A stretch of DNA of 64,000 bases from Bryobacteraceae bacterium (GTDB lineage: Bacteria; Acidobacteriota; Terriglobia; Bryobacterales; Bryobacteraceae): contig JAIEPW010000022.1 in assembly GCA_019748195.1 (NCBI GenBank), forward strand, positions 1 through 64,000, read 5' to 3'. Positions 10,886 to 18,949 of the stretch are shown one piece after another. Both the position numbers and the translations under genes were made by a program. The notes below the pieces were generated by a model. It was not told the origin of the DNA and did no database searches. It was given only the letters and a program-made list of their open reading frames with translations. Numbering within the stretch: position 1 is the first letter of the stretch; each line of letters opens with the position of its first letter.

Positions 10886-12259
10886 ATGCGCTACCTTTTC
10901 GCATTACTCCTGTCGGGAGCGATGGGGCTGCTCGCTGAGCCGCCCTCAACCATCGCGATCCGCAATGCCCGGATCTTTCCCGTGTCCGGGCCCGCCATCG
11001 CCAAGGGAACCGTGCTGATGCGCAACGGCCTGATCGAGGCGGTGGGCGAGTCCGTCCAGATTCCCGCGGGAGCGTGGATCATCGAAGGCGAAAGCCTCAC
11101 CGTCTATCCCGGGCTGATCGACGCCCTGGGAACGTGGGGTCTCCCGCAGCAGCAAAACCAACAGGGCCAGCAGGGCCAGGCGGCGGCTCCGGCAGGCCTG
11201 CCGCCGATCCCGGGCTTGGCGACGCCCACCGTGGCGCCTCCATCAGGACCTCAGGACCGTCCTCAGACCACGAGTTGGCAAAAAGCGGCGGATCTTGTTT
11301 CGCCCGGGGACCGGCGCATTGCCAGCGCTCGCAACATGGGCTACAGCACTGCGGCCGTGTTCCCCAACCGCGGGATCTTTGCCGGGCAGGGGTCGATGAT
11401 GCAGATGGCGGGCGAAAAAGTGGACAGCATGGTGGTGGCCCCCAACATCGGCCAGTATGTCGCGATGCGGCCCGCCGGGTTTGGACGCTCCTTCCCCGAT
11501 TCGCTGATGGGCGTCATCGCGTACGTGAAACAGATCTACCTGGACGCAGGCCACTATTCGCTGGCGAAGAAGATGTACGCGGAGAATCCGCGGGGCATGA
11601 CTCGTCCGGCTTATGACCGCGCTCTGGAAGGCGTATTGGAATCGCCCAGGCTTCTTCTGCCGGCCAATCGCGCGTTCGAAATCGACCGCTACGCGAAGCT
11701 CGGACGCGAGTTGAAGCAGCCCACCGTGCTGTACGGCGGGGTGGAGGCATACAAGGCGGCGGAGATGTTGAAGGACACGCCGATTCTGATCAGCATCAAG
11801 TGGCCGGAGAGGGCGCGGGATGGAGATCCGGAGGAGGAAGAAGATTTCCGCACGCTGGAGCGCCGCGAGAAAGCGCCCTCCGGTCCGGCCGCGCTGGCCA
11901 AGGCAGGCGTCCGGTTTGCTTTCTACGCGGACGGCATCGAGCGGCGCAGCGACTGGCTGCGCGCCGTGAAGCGCGCCCTGGAGGCGGGTCTGACGGCGGA
12001 GCAGGCTCTTCGGGCGCTGACGCTCTCGCCCGCCGAGATCTTCGGCGTCGCCGATCGCGTCGGGTCCGTCGAGAAGGGCAAGATCGCAAACCTGGTGATC
12101 ACCAAGGGCGACTTGTTCCAGGACGGCGCGATCCAGCACGTCTTTATCGACGGCATGAAGTACGATCCGGCGCCGGAGCCGCCCCAAGGCCCGCCGGGCG
12201 GAAGCCCGGGAGGACGCCGCCCCGGCGAAGGCGCGGAAATCGAGGAGGTCCGGAAATGA
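10886..12259 (+). CDS. Exported amidohydrolase-fold protein lacking metal ligands
   Basis: 457 residues with a signal peptide (LFALLLSGAMGLLA). The amidohydrolase frame is clear: an N-terminal strand domain (IRNARIFPV), PGLIDALGTWG, and the C-terminal block LTLSPAEIFGVADRVGSVEKGKIANLVI. The HxH pair normally found in PGLIDxHxH is replaced by D-A-L-G-T-W, and the late catalytic Asp region reads FAFYADGIER, so metal-dependent catalysis looks lost. A Gln-rich insert follows at about residues 90-100. The next gene starts inside its stop codon (ATGA, 12256-12259). It is the first of three; the 95 bases upstream hold a possible TACAAT -10 (10838-10843) without a convincing -35. Confidence 0.8.
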   Translation: MRYLFALLLSGAMGLLAEPPSTIAIRNARIFPVSGPAIAKGTVLMRNGLIEAVGESVQIPAGAWIIEGESLTVYPGLIDALGTWGLPQQQNQQGQQGQAAAPAGLPPIPGLATPTVAPPSGPQDRPQTTSWQKAADLVSPGDRRIASARNMGYSTAAVFPNRGIFAGQGSMMQMAGEKVDSMVVAPNIGQYVAMRPAGFGRSFPDSLMGVIAYVKQIYLDAGHYSLAKKMYAENPRGMTRPAYDRALEGVLESPRLLLPANRAFEIDRYAKLGRELKQPTVLYGGVEAYKAAEMLKDTPILISIKWPERARDGDPEEEEDFRTLERREKAPSGPAALAKAGVRFAFYADGIERRSDWLRAVKRALEAGLTAEQALRALTLSPAEIFGVADRVGSVEKGKIANLVITKGDLFQDGAIQHVFIDGMKYDPAPEPPQGPPGGSPGGRRPGEGAEIEEVRK

Positions 12260-13593
12260 GAATCGCGATCCTGTTAGCCGGAATCGCCGCGGGGCTCGCG
12301 GCTCAGACCGTGGTGCTGCAAAACGGCACCATCATGACCGTGACGAAGGGGACCTTCAAGGGCGCCATTGTCATCAAGGACGGAAAGATCGTGGAGGTGG
12401 GCGACAAGGTGCTCGTGCCCACCGGAGCGCAGGTGATCGACGCCACGGGGCAATACATCATCCCCGGGATCATCGACTGCCACTCTCATATCGCCGTGGA
12501 GAGCATCAATGAGGGCAGCGTATCCGTGTCGGCCATGGTCGGCGTGGGCGACAACATCAATCCTGAGGAGATTGAGATTTACCGCGCGTTGGCCGGCGGC
12601 GTCACCACCGCCAATGTGCTGCATGGATCGGCCAACGCGATCGGCGGCAAGAACGTCGTCCTGAAAATGCGTTGGGGCAAGGATGCCGAAGCGCTGCGCT
12701 TCGAGGGGGCCAAGCCGGGCATTAAGTTCGCGCTGGGCGAAAACCCGAAGCGGCAGGGCAACCCGACCCAGCCGGGGCAGCGCGCCCGCTATCCCGCCAC
12801 CCGCATGGGCGTGGAGGATGTGATCCGGGACGCGTTCACCGAAGCGAAGTCCTATCAAGCGTCGTGGAAGGAATATGAGGAGCGGTCCAAGCGCGGCGAA
12901 CGCGCCTTGCCGCCGCGCCGCGATCTGAAGCTGGAGGCATTGGTGGAAGTGCTGGAAGGCAAGCGCCTGGTGCACGCGCACTGCTACCGCGCCGACGAGA
13001 TCCTGATGCTGATCCGCACCGCCGACGAAATGGGCTTCAAGATCAAGACCTTCCAGCACGTCCTGGAAGGCTACAAGGTGGCCAAGGAAATCGCCGCGCA
13101 CGGCGCCGGCGGATCCACCTTCAGCGACTGGTGGGCGTACAAGGCGGAGGCATATGACGCAATTCCGTACAACGCGGCCATCATGCACAAGAAGGGCGTT
13201 CTGGTCAGCCTGAATTCCGATTCGGCGGAACTGATGCGCCGTCTGAACACCGAAGCGGGCAAGGTGATGAAGTACGGCGGCCTCACCGAAAATGAGGCTC
13301 TCGCCATGGTCACCATCAATCCCGCCCGGCAACTCGAGATCGACAACCGCGTTGGCTCCATCGAAGCCGGCAAGGACGCGGACCTGGTGGTCTACGACAA
13401 GAATCCGCTGTCCGTTTACGCCAAGGTCCAGAAGGTCTTTATCGACGGGACCAAGTACTTCGACCGCGACACCGACATCTCGGAACGCAACCGCAAGGCG
13501 CTGGAGAAGAAGCGGCTGCTGGACGCGGAGAAGGCCCGCCAGGACGAGCAGAAGAAGCAGGGCATGCCACCCGCCCGGAGGACCGGAGAATGA
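12256..13593 (+). CDS. Exported amidohydrolase (imidazolonepropionase/dipeptidase-like), catalytic
   Basis: 445 residues from the ATG at 12256 (GAGGAGG site upstream). The same frame is open from 11800, but that part is a shadow of the previous gene. The signal peptide is AILLAGIAAGLAAQ. Metal ligands are retained: PGIIDCHSHI (HxH), VHAHCYRADE, TFQHVLEGYK and SLNSDSAEL. The C-terminal NPARQLEIDNRVGSIEAGKDADLVVYDKNP is the usual amidohydrolase ending, followed by a charged tail. It hydrolyses an amide or lactam bond outside the cytoplasm; the substrate is not predictable. ATGA overlaps on both sides tie it to two ligand-less paralogues. Confidence 0.85.
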   Translation: MRIAILLAGIAAGLAAQTVVLQNGTIMTVTKGTFKGAIVIKDGKIVEVGDKVLVPTGAQVIDATGQYIIPGIIDCHSHIAVESINEGSVSVSAMVGVGDNINPEEIEIYRALAGGVTTANVLHGSANAIGGKNVVLKMRWGKDAEALRFEGAKPGIKFALGENPKRQGNPTQPGQRARYPATRMGVEDVIRDAFTEAKSYQASWKEYEERSKRGERALPPRRDLKLEALVEVLEGKRLVHAHCYRADEILMLIRTADEMGFKIKTFQHVLEGYKVAKEIAAHGAGGSTFSDWWAYKAEAYDAIPYNAAIMHKKGVLVSLNSDSAELMRRLNTEAGKVMKYGGLTENEALAMVTINPARQLEIDNRVGSIEAGKDADLVVYDKNPLSVYAKVQKVFIDGTKYFDRDTDISERNRKALEKKRLLDAEKARQDEQKKQGMPPARRTGE

Positions 13594-14918
13594 ACAGACT
13601 CGGATTACTGATGGCGATCGCCGGAGCGTTGACCGCGGCGCCGAATGACACGTTTTTGCTGCGGGGCGTCACCGTGCATCCCGTAACGGGACCGAAGATC
13701 GAGAACACGTCGCTGCTGGTGCAGGACGGCAAGATCGCCGAAATCGGGCCCAAGATCGTGGCGCCCAAGGGCATGAAGGTGATCGACGCCAAGGGCATGC
13801 ACGTCTGGCCTGGATTTATCGACTCGGCCACGGACACCGGGATGAACGAGATCTCCAGCGTCCGGGAGACCGTGGACACCGGAGAGGTGGGCACCTTTAA
13901 TCCGCAGATCCGTGCTGCCGTGGCGGTGAACCCGTCCAGTGAACATTTCCCGGTAGTCCGGGGCAATGGAACCACTTCCATGGTGTTGATGCCGGGTGGC
14001 GCGGGCGGGCGCGGCGGTCCGTTCGGCCGTTTGGGAGGCGGCGATGGCCCGCTGATCCAGGGTCAGGCATCGATGATCCACACCGACGGCTGGACCTGGG
14101 AAGAGATGGAAGTGAACCGCTCCGTGGGAATGCAGGTGGCGTTTCCGGATACGCCGCGAATCCCGGGCCGCTTTGCGGCGATGCTCGGGATGGACCGGCC
14201 GCAGACCACGTTCGCCGATATGGATCGCCAGCGGCTGGATCGGATCAAGCGGCTTGCGGATTTCATGACCGATGCCCGGCGCTATCAGAAAGCCAAGGCG
14301 GCTAAGGAGCCTGGCTTCCGGACCGATTTGAAGTTCGAGGCGATGCTGCCGGTGTTGGAGGGCAGGACGCCGCTGGTGATGGTCGCCAACAAGCAGAAGA
14401 ACGTGCGGGAAGTCATCAAGTTCGCCGACGAGCAAAAGGTGAAGGTGGTGCTTGCCGGCACCGACGACTTCGGCAACACGCTACCCGATCTGAAGGCCAA
14501 GAACATCCCGGTGATTCTCGGACCCACCTACGAGCTTCCCGCGGAGGAAGATCACGCCTATGACGAGCCCTTCACGCGGCCTGGAGAGATCTTCAAGTCG
14601 GGCGTTAAGTTCGCGTTCGGCTCCTTCGGGACGCAGTTCGCGCGCAACCTGCCCTACAACGCGGCGAACGCGGTCGCGTTCGGACTGCCATACGACGAGG
14701 CCATCAAGGCGATCACCATCAACCCCGCCGAGATTTGGGGCGTCGCGGACAAGATCGGGTCCATCGAGAAAGGCAAGTGGGCGGATCTGATCGTGACCGA
14801 CAGGGAAGATCCGCTGGAAATCACCACCAACGTGAAGCACATGTTTATCCGCGGTCAGGCGGTGGACCTGACATCGAAGCACACCCGCTATTACGAGAAG
14901 TACCTAAACCGGCCGTAG
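13590..14918 (+). CDS. Exported amidohydrolase-fold protein lacking metal ligands (second)
   Basis: 442 residues with signal peptide LGLLMAIAGALTAAP. The frame is that of an amidohydrolase (VHPVTGPKIENTSLLVQDGK, PGFIDSATDTGMNE, ITINPAEIWGVADKIGSIEK), but the HxH motif after PGFID is S-A-T-D-T and the late Asp segment reads FAFGSFGTQFA. It overlaps the catalytic paralogue by four bases (13590-13593). As with the first gene, the sequence is intact and well conserved in its scaffold, so it is probably a functional non-catalytic partner, not a decaying gene. A Gly-rich stretch sits near residues 133-155. Confidence 0.8.
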   Translation: MNRLGLLMAIAGALTAAPNDTFLLRGVTVHPVTGPKIENTSLLVQDGKIAEIGPKIVAPKGMKVIDAKGMHVWPGFIDSATDTGMNEISSVRETVDTGEVGTFNPQIRAAVAVNPSSEHFPVVRGNGTTSMVLMPGGAGGRGGPFGRLGGGDGPLIQGQASMIHTDGWTWEEMEVNRSVGMQVAFPDTPRIPGRFAAMLGMDRPQTTFADMDRQRLDRIKRLADFMTDARRYQKAKAAKEPGFRTDLKFEAMLPVLEGRTPLVMVANKQKNVREVIKFADEQKVKVVLAGTDDFGNTLPDLKAKNIPVILGPTYELPAEEDHAYDEPFTRPGEIFKSGVKFAFGSFGTQFARNLPYNAANAVAFGLPYDEAIKAITINPAEIWGVADKIGSIEKGKWADLIVTDREDPLEITTNVKHMFIRGQAVDLTSKHTRYYEKYLNRP

Positions 14919-14929
14919 CGGCATCGCCG

Positions 14930-14970
14930 TGCAACCATTTTGGAACCGTTTTGGTGTCATAATGGTTGCA
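14930..14970 (+). promoter_or_regulatory. Palindromic operator and -10 of the toxin-antitoxin operon
   Basis: Two perfect 10-base arms, tgcaaccatt (14930-14939) and aatggttgca (14961-14970), lie 31 bases apart centre to centre, about three helical turns. A CATAAT -10-like hexamer sits at 14958-14963 inside the right arm, so the predicted transcript would begin about at the antitoxin ATG (14970). No Shine-Dalgarno is visible, so the mRNA may be leaderless. The arrangement fits autorepression by a ribbon-helix-helix antitoxin. Confidence 0.7.
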
Positions 14971-15218
14971 TGGCGAACCTGACCATCAAGAACCTGCCGG
15001 ACGATGTCTACGAACGCTTGAAAGAGTCCGCGCAGGAGCGGCGCCAGAGCTTGAACGGGTTCCTGGTCAGCCTGCTGATCGAGCAGGCTCCACGGCTGCG
15101 GAAAAACGACGTGGAGAGTGTTCTCCGGAGGGTACGTCAGCTTCGCGAGGAAGCAGGTCCGATGCCCGAAACCGGATCGGAGTTGTTACGCCGAATTCGA
15201 GACGACGAAGCGCTGTGA
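14970..15218 (+). CDS. FitA/VapB-like ribbon-helix-helix antitoxin
   Basis: 82 residues. The first ~45 residues (ANLTIKNLPDDVYERLKESA, then SLNGFLVSLLIEQA) have the strand-helix-helix pattern of Arc/MetJ-type FitA antitoxins; the charged C-terminal part (RLRKNDVESVLRRVRQLREE) would wrap the toxin. It starts at the ATG at 14970 directly at the right arm of the operator. Its stop overlaps the toxin GTG (GTGA, 15215-15218), the usual coupling of such pairs. Confidence 0.88.
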   Translation: MANLTIKNLPDDVYERLKESAQERRQSLNGFLVSLLIEQAPRLRKNDVESVLRRVRQLREEAGPMPETGSELLRRIRDDEAL

Positions 15219-15634
15219 CCAGACTGTTGGTAGCTGACGCGAGCGTCTTCCTGAGTCTTCTGTTTCTGGAGCCGAAAAGCGACGAAGCCGAAAAGCTGCT
15301 CGCCGCTCACCTGCGCGGCACGATGGTTCTGCAAACGATCGACTTGGCCTATGTGGAAGTGGCGTCCGCGATCTCCCGCAGATGCCGGTCCAACAGGATC
15401 ACAGCGGCTCACGGGAAGACGTTATGGGGCGAGTTCCTATCTTGGGGGCCAGAGCCCGTGGACGCACGCGGGATTCTGACGGACTCGCTGCGGATTTCGG
15501 TTCTGTTGAACCAGTCGCTGTACGACTGCGCCTACCTGGCATTAGCGGTCCGGCTGGAGTGCGAACTCGTCACCGCGGATGAACGGTTCTGCAACTCGGT
15601 CCGGCATCGCTATCCCAACGCAAAGCTGCTATAG
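15215..15634 (+). CDS. vapC: PIN-domain toxin (VapC family)
   Basis: 139 residues starting at GTG. The four acidic positions of PIN ribonucleases are present: VADAS, DLAYVEVASA, YDCAYLALA and LVTADERF, so the nuclease should be active and require Mg2+. VapC toxins cut tRNA or rRNA; the target cannot be inferred. Translation is coupled to the antitoxin. Its stop overlaps the stop region of the convergent hydrolase gene by six bases (15629-15634). A longer frame from 14966 is only a shadow of the antitoxin gene. Confidence 0.9.
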   Translation: MTRLLVADASVFLSLLFLEPKSDEAEKLLAAHLRGTMVLQTIDLAYVEVASAISRRCRSNRITAAHGKTLWGEFLSWGPEPVDARGILTDSLRISVLLNQSLYDCAYLALAVRLECELVTADERFCNSVRHRYPNAKLL

Positions 15635-16675
15635 ATTGCGCTTCAGGAAGCTGCAGATGTGATAGCCGTCCATGAACTTGAACGGCGATTCGCCGAGCGT
15701 GTAGTGACCGCAGGGCAGCACTACCACTTTGTGGTCAATGTCGTGATGCTTTGCCAGTTCGATCACCTGCCTGGAATAGTGCACCGGGAACGTCGTATCG
15801 TACTCGGCGTAGATAAACAGGCTCTTCTTGGGCAGCGAAGCGAAACGGGGCCAGTAGCTGGGCGGTGAGATCACTTTCCAGGAATCGCGCAGCGTCTCGA
15901 TGTCGATGTGCGGCTCGATTCCCTCGCGGATGTGCTGGGTGGAGAGACCCTCCCAGACGACATCGGCGAAGTATGTGGAACAGTGGTTGAATACGTTCAC
16001 CTCCAGGCGCTTGTCGTGCGCGCTGGCGAGGAAGGCGTAGCAGGAACCCAGGCTGGTGCCGACGATCCCGACACTTTCATAGTCCTGGCTGAACAGCCAG
16101 TCGGCGCAGCTCCGGATGTCGATGATCGCCTGGCGGGTGGCGTCGATGGTGCGGGCCACGTTGGAGGAAACCGCGTAATCGGCGCGCTCCAGTTCGGCGG
16201 GCATGCGGTAATCATGATACGGCAGGCTCATCCGCAGAGCGGAAATCCGCAGCTTCTGAAGCCCCCGGCAAAGCCCGGCATGTTGATCGGCGGTTGCATT
16301 CCAGTGCGGCAAGACGATGACGGCGACGCGCCGCTGGCCAGGCTTGAACTTCGCTGGATACCATTGACCCGTAACGGTGTTGTTTTCCGGATACGGGGTA
16401 TCGACGAAGCTGGTGAACTGCAGCAGATTGCCAGTCAGCCGGAAGTCTGTCGGAGTTTCGTAGGCGAAGAAGGTGTCGCTGGACCCGATGGCGGCTTCGT
16501 TGAGTTCCCGAAGGTATTCGTGGGGGTGGTGGCCGTTCATGGGGACATTCAGCGTAGTGGGCCAAAACTTGGTCCACTCCAGACCCCACTCGAACGGTCT
16601 TACTTTCCGATTGGTAGCCCGGAAGCAAAGCCGGTTCTCCCAATCGCTCATCCAACGTGAATACAGTTTCTTCAA
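15629..16675 (-). CDS. Alpha/beta-hydrolase family protein
   Basis: 348 residues without a signal peptide. The nucleophile elbow is GTSLGSC; the acid is probably in YAEYDTTFP and the His in LPCGHYTLGE near the C-terminus. The sequence LPHWNATADQHAGLCRGLQK near residue 120 marks the oxyanion region. It somewhat resembles ABHD18/DUF2048-type hydrolases, but the assignment to that group is tentative and no substrate is suggested. It lies 51 bases downstream of a PilZ gene on the same strand and may share its transcript. Confidence 0.75.
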   Translation of the reverse strand: MKKLYSRWMSDWENRLCFRATNRKVRPFEWGLEWTKFWPTTLNVPMNGHHPHEYLRELNEAAIGSSDTFFAYETPTDFRLTGNLLQFTSFVDTPYPENNTVTGQWYPAKFKPGQRRVAVIVLPHWNATADQHAGLCRGLQKLRISALRMSLPYHDYRMPAELERADYAVSSNVARTIDATRQAIIDIRSCADWLFSQDYESVGIVGTSLGSCYAFLASAHDKRLEVNVFNHCSTYFADVVWEGLSTQHIREGIEPHIDIETLRDSWKVISPPSYWPRFASLPKKSLFIYAEYDTTFPVHYSRQVIELAKHHDIDHKVVVLPCGHYTLGESPFKFMDGYHICSFLKRNL

Positions 16676-16726
16676 GGCAGGCGAAAGACTCGCCTATGAG
16701 TATAACAAGCGGCCGCGAGGCGTCGC

Positions 16727-17062
16727 TTACGAGGCGACTGCCTGGCGCGCGGTACGGAACTCGTATTGCTGGATTTCCATGGCGGCCAGGCCTTCCTCAA
16801 ACCGCACGATGCGGCCCCGAGCTACCAGGCGCAGGGAGCATTTTTCGTTGAGTTGAGCCGGCCAACTGATGGAAACTTCCAGACGGCGTCCGGGCAGCAG
16901 CATATGCTCCGTGGTGAACAGGACTCCGGTGCTGCTGATGTTAACCGTCCGTCCTTCGCCGATTTCGTCCCCGCTGCGCTTGTTCAGCACCTTGTAGTGG
17001 ACGGTCCGTTCGATGGGGAACCGATCCGTGGAACGACGATCCTGCTGAGAATTCTGACTCAC
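16727..17062 (-). CDS. PilZ-domain protein
   Basis: 111 residues. DRRSTDRFPIER supplies the Arg pair and TVNISSTGVLF the second part of the c-di-GMP binding signature; the rest is the six-strand barrel, ending with an AAMEIQQYEF strand. Single-domain PilZ receptor, cytoplasmic. It differs clearly from the PilZ protein at 8004-8378, so they are not a recent duplication. It probably precedes the hydrolase gene 15629-16675 in one transcript. Confidence 0.85.
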   Translation of the reverse strand: MSQNSQQDRRSTDRFPIERTVHYKVLNKRSGDEIGEGRTVNISSTGVLFTTEHMLLPGRRLEVSISWPAQLNEKCSLRLVARGRIVRFEEGLAAMEIQQYEFRTARQAVAS

Positions 17063-17155
17063 TCCGACACCTCCGAAATCAACCGCATCGTGTAACTAAT
17101 CTGCGGCTTCGTTCTGCTCCAGACAATAGCTGAGCTGTTCTATTTTTGGGCGGTA

Positions 17156-17196
17156 CTAAGGTACTGACGGGCCGCTGTGTCAGTCCTCTACCTTAG
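17156..17196 (+). promoter_or_regulatory. Large imperfect palindrome / hairpin upstream of ridA-like gene
   Basis: The left arm ctaaggtactgac (17156-17168) pairs with gtcag (17179-17183) and taccttag (17189-17196); a five-base bulge interrupts the right arm and the loop is about ten bases. This gives some 13 base pairs ending 14 bases before the RidA start at 17211. It has no T-tract on the RidA side, so it is probably an operator or a 5'-leader structure, not a terminator. It could serve either the RidA gene or the divergent PilZ gene (start 17062). Confidence 0.55.
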
Positions 17197-17210
17197 GATA
17201 AGATGCCTCC

Positions 17211-17645
17211 ATGCGATGTCAAGTAACAAAGGCGGTCCTGACCCTCACTTTCTGCGCCTTCGTGCTCCCAGGAGCCGAGAAGAAGGCGATCTACCCTCCC
17301 GGAGCATCCAAAGGGGGCGTTCTGACGCCGGGCATCCTGGTGGACGGCACTCTCTATCTTTCCGGGCAACTCGGACGCGATGCTTCGGGCCGAATCCCGG
17401 AGGAGTTTGAAGCCGAGGTGAAACAGCTATTCACCAATGCCGCCGCTATCCTCAAGGAAGCGGGGATGTCCTTCGACGATGTGGTGTCCGCGCAGGTTTA
17501 TCTGACTGACATGGAGCTGTTTCCGCGGATGAATGCAGTCTACGGGACGTACTTCAAGGACCTCAAGCCTACGCGAACCACGGTCGGAGTCGCCAAGCTG
17601 GTGGGAACCGCTCGAATTGAAATTACGATGACGGCTCGGAAGTAG
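17211..17645 (+). CDS. Exported RidA (YjgF/UK114) family protein
   Basis: 144 residues. Residues ~30-144 are a full RidA domain: GILVDGTLYLSGQLGRD, LKEAGMSFDDVVSAQVYLTD and the final KLVGTARIEITMTA, with the Arg that holds the substrate carboxylate in GTARIEI. RidA deaminates reactive enamines/imines from amino-acid metabolism. Unusually, the first ~22 residues (KAVLTLTFCAFVLPGAEKK) look like a signal peptide, placing it outside the cytoplasm. The 3' end overlaps the convergent rarA gene by 23 bases (17623-17645). Confidence 0.87.
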   Translation: MRCQVTKAVLTLTFCAFVLPGAEKKAIYPPGASKGGVLTPGILVDGTLYLSGQLGRDASGRIPEEFEAEVKQLFTNAAAILKEAGMSFDDVVSAQVYLTDMELFPRMNAVYGTYFKDLKPTRTTVGVAKLVGTARIEITMTARK

Positions 17646-18948
17646 CCGATCTCGCCCGGCGGATCTCCTCCAGGCGGCGGGCGATCCGCTCCTCGACGCC
17701 GCGTTGCGTCGGCTCGTAGAAAACCGCGCCCTTCAGGCCCTCGGGGAGGCAGGACATCGCCGTCAAGGCATCCTGGAACTGGTGCGCGTGCTGATAGCCC
17801 GCGCCGTAACCCCACTGCTTCATCGCCCGGGTGGGCGCGTTGCGCAGATGCATCGGCACTGGTTCCGCCGGCCGTGCTCGAACCGCCTCCTGAGCCTTAC
17901 TCAGCCCTTGGTAAGCGGCATCCGACTTCGGCGCAACCGCCAGATACAAAGCAACCTGCGCCAGCGCCTGATCCCCTTCAGGGGAGCCCAGAAAGTGCGC
18001 CGCCTGTTGCGCGGCCACGGCCTGCTCCAATGCCCGTGGATCGGCGAGCCCGATGTCCTCGATCGCCATCCGGATCAGCCGTCGTGCGATGTACAGCCGG
18101 TCCTCGCCTGACTCAAGCATGCGCGCCAGCCAGTACAGGGCGGCGTCGGCGTCGCTGGAGCGGATGCTCTTGTGCAGCGCGGAGATCAAGTTGTAGTGCT
18201 CTTCGCCGCCTTTGTCATACAGAAGCACTTTCCGCTGCAGGGAGTCCTCGATCGCCTGAGCGGTGATCTGGCCGTCGATCGCGGCTGCCGCGGCGATTTC
18301 CAGGATGTTGTAAGCGGAGCGGGCATCGCCGTTGCAGTAAATGGCGATCTGCTCCAGCAGGTCCTGAGAAGCGGAGAGCGCCAGATCGCCCAAGCCCCGT
18401 TGCGGGTCGCCCAAGGCGCGCTGCAGCAGAAGGACGATCTCGGGAACTGTCAGCGCGCGCAGGGCGTAGACCTTGGATCGCGACAGGAGCGCGGAAACTA
18501 CCTCGAAGGACGGGTTTTCCGTGGTTGCGCCGATCAGGACGATGTCGCCCTTCTCGACATAAGGGAGAAAGGCATCCTGCTGGGCTTTGTTGAAGCGGTG
18601 GATCTCGTCGATGAACAAAACGGTGCGGCGTCCCAGGCGGCGGCTTCGTTCGGCGTCGGCCATGACGGCCTTGATTTCCTTGATCCCGCTGAGCACGGCG
18701 CTGAAGGGCACGAAGTCGCACTTCGAGGCCTTGGCAATCAGGTGCGCGAGGGTGGTCTTGCCAACGCCGGGAGGCCCCCACAGGATCATGGAGGTGAGCT
18801 CGTCCCGTTCGATCTGCCGCCGCAGCGGCTTGCCCGGTCCGAGGATATGCTCCTGCCCGATGTATTCGTCGAGCGTTTCGGGGCGCATGCGCTCAGCCAG
18901 GGGACGCTTGGCCGGACCGGATACGGGAGCGGTATCGAAGAGGCTCAC
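17623..18948 (-). CDS. rarA: Replication-associated recombination protein A (RarA/MgsA AAA ATPase)
   Basis: 441 residues starting at GTG (18948). Walker A WGPPGVGKTT, Walker B LFIDEIHRFNKAQQD and sensor 1 GATTENPSFEV are all present, followed by the C-terminal tetramerisation domain (LQRKVLLYDKGGEEHYNLIS, then LESGEDRLYIARRLIRMA). RarA acts at stalled forks together with RecA and SSB. It sits one base downstream of the polysaccharide deacetylase stop (18950), so the two are probably co-transcribed. The 3' end overlaps the convergent RidA-like gene. Confidence 0.97.
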   Translation of the reverse strand: MSLFDTAPVSGPAKRPLAERMRPETLDEYIGQEHILGPGKPLRRQIERDELTSMILWGPPGVGKTTLAHLIAKASKCDFVPFSAVLSGIKEIKAVMADAERSRRLGRRTVLFIDEIHRFNKAQQDAFLPYVEKGDIVLIGATTENPSFEVVSALLSRSKVYALRALTVPEIVLLLQRALGDPQRGLGDLALSASQDLLEQIAIYCNGDARSAYNILEIAAAAAIDGQITAQAIEDSLQRKVLLYDKGGEEHYNLISALHKSIRSSDADAALYWLARMLESGEDRLYIARRLIRMAIEDIGLADPRALEQAVAAQQAAHFLGSPEGDQALAQVALYLAVAPKSDAAYQGLSKAQEAVRARPAEPVPMHLRNAPTRAMKQWGYGAGYQHAHQFQDALTAMSCLPEGLKGAVFYEPTQRGVEERIARRLEEIRRARSATSEPSS

Positions 18949-18949
18949 G

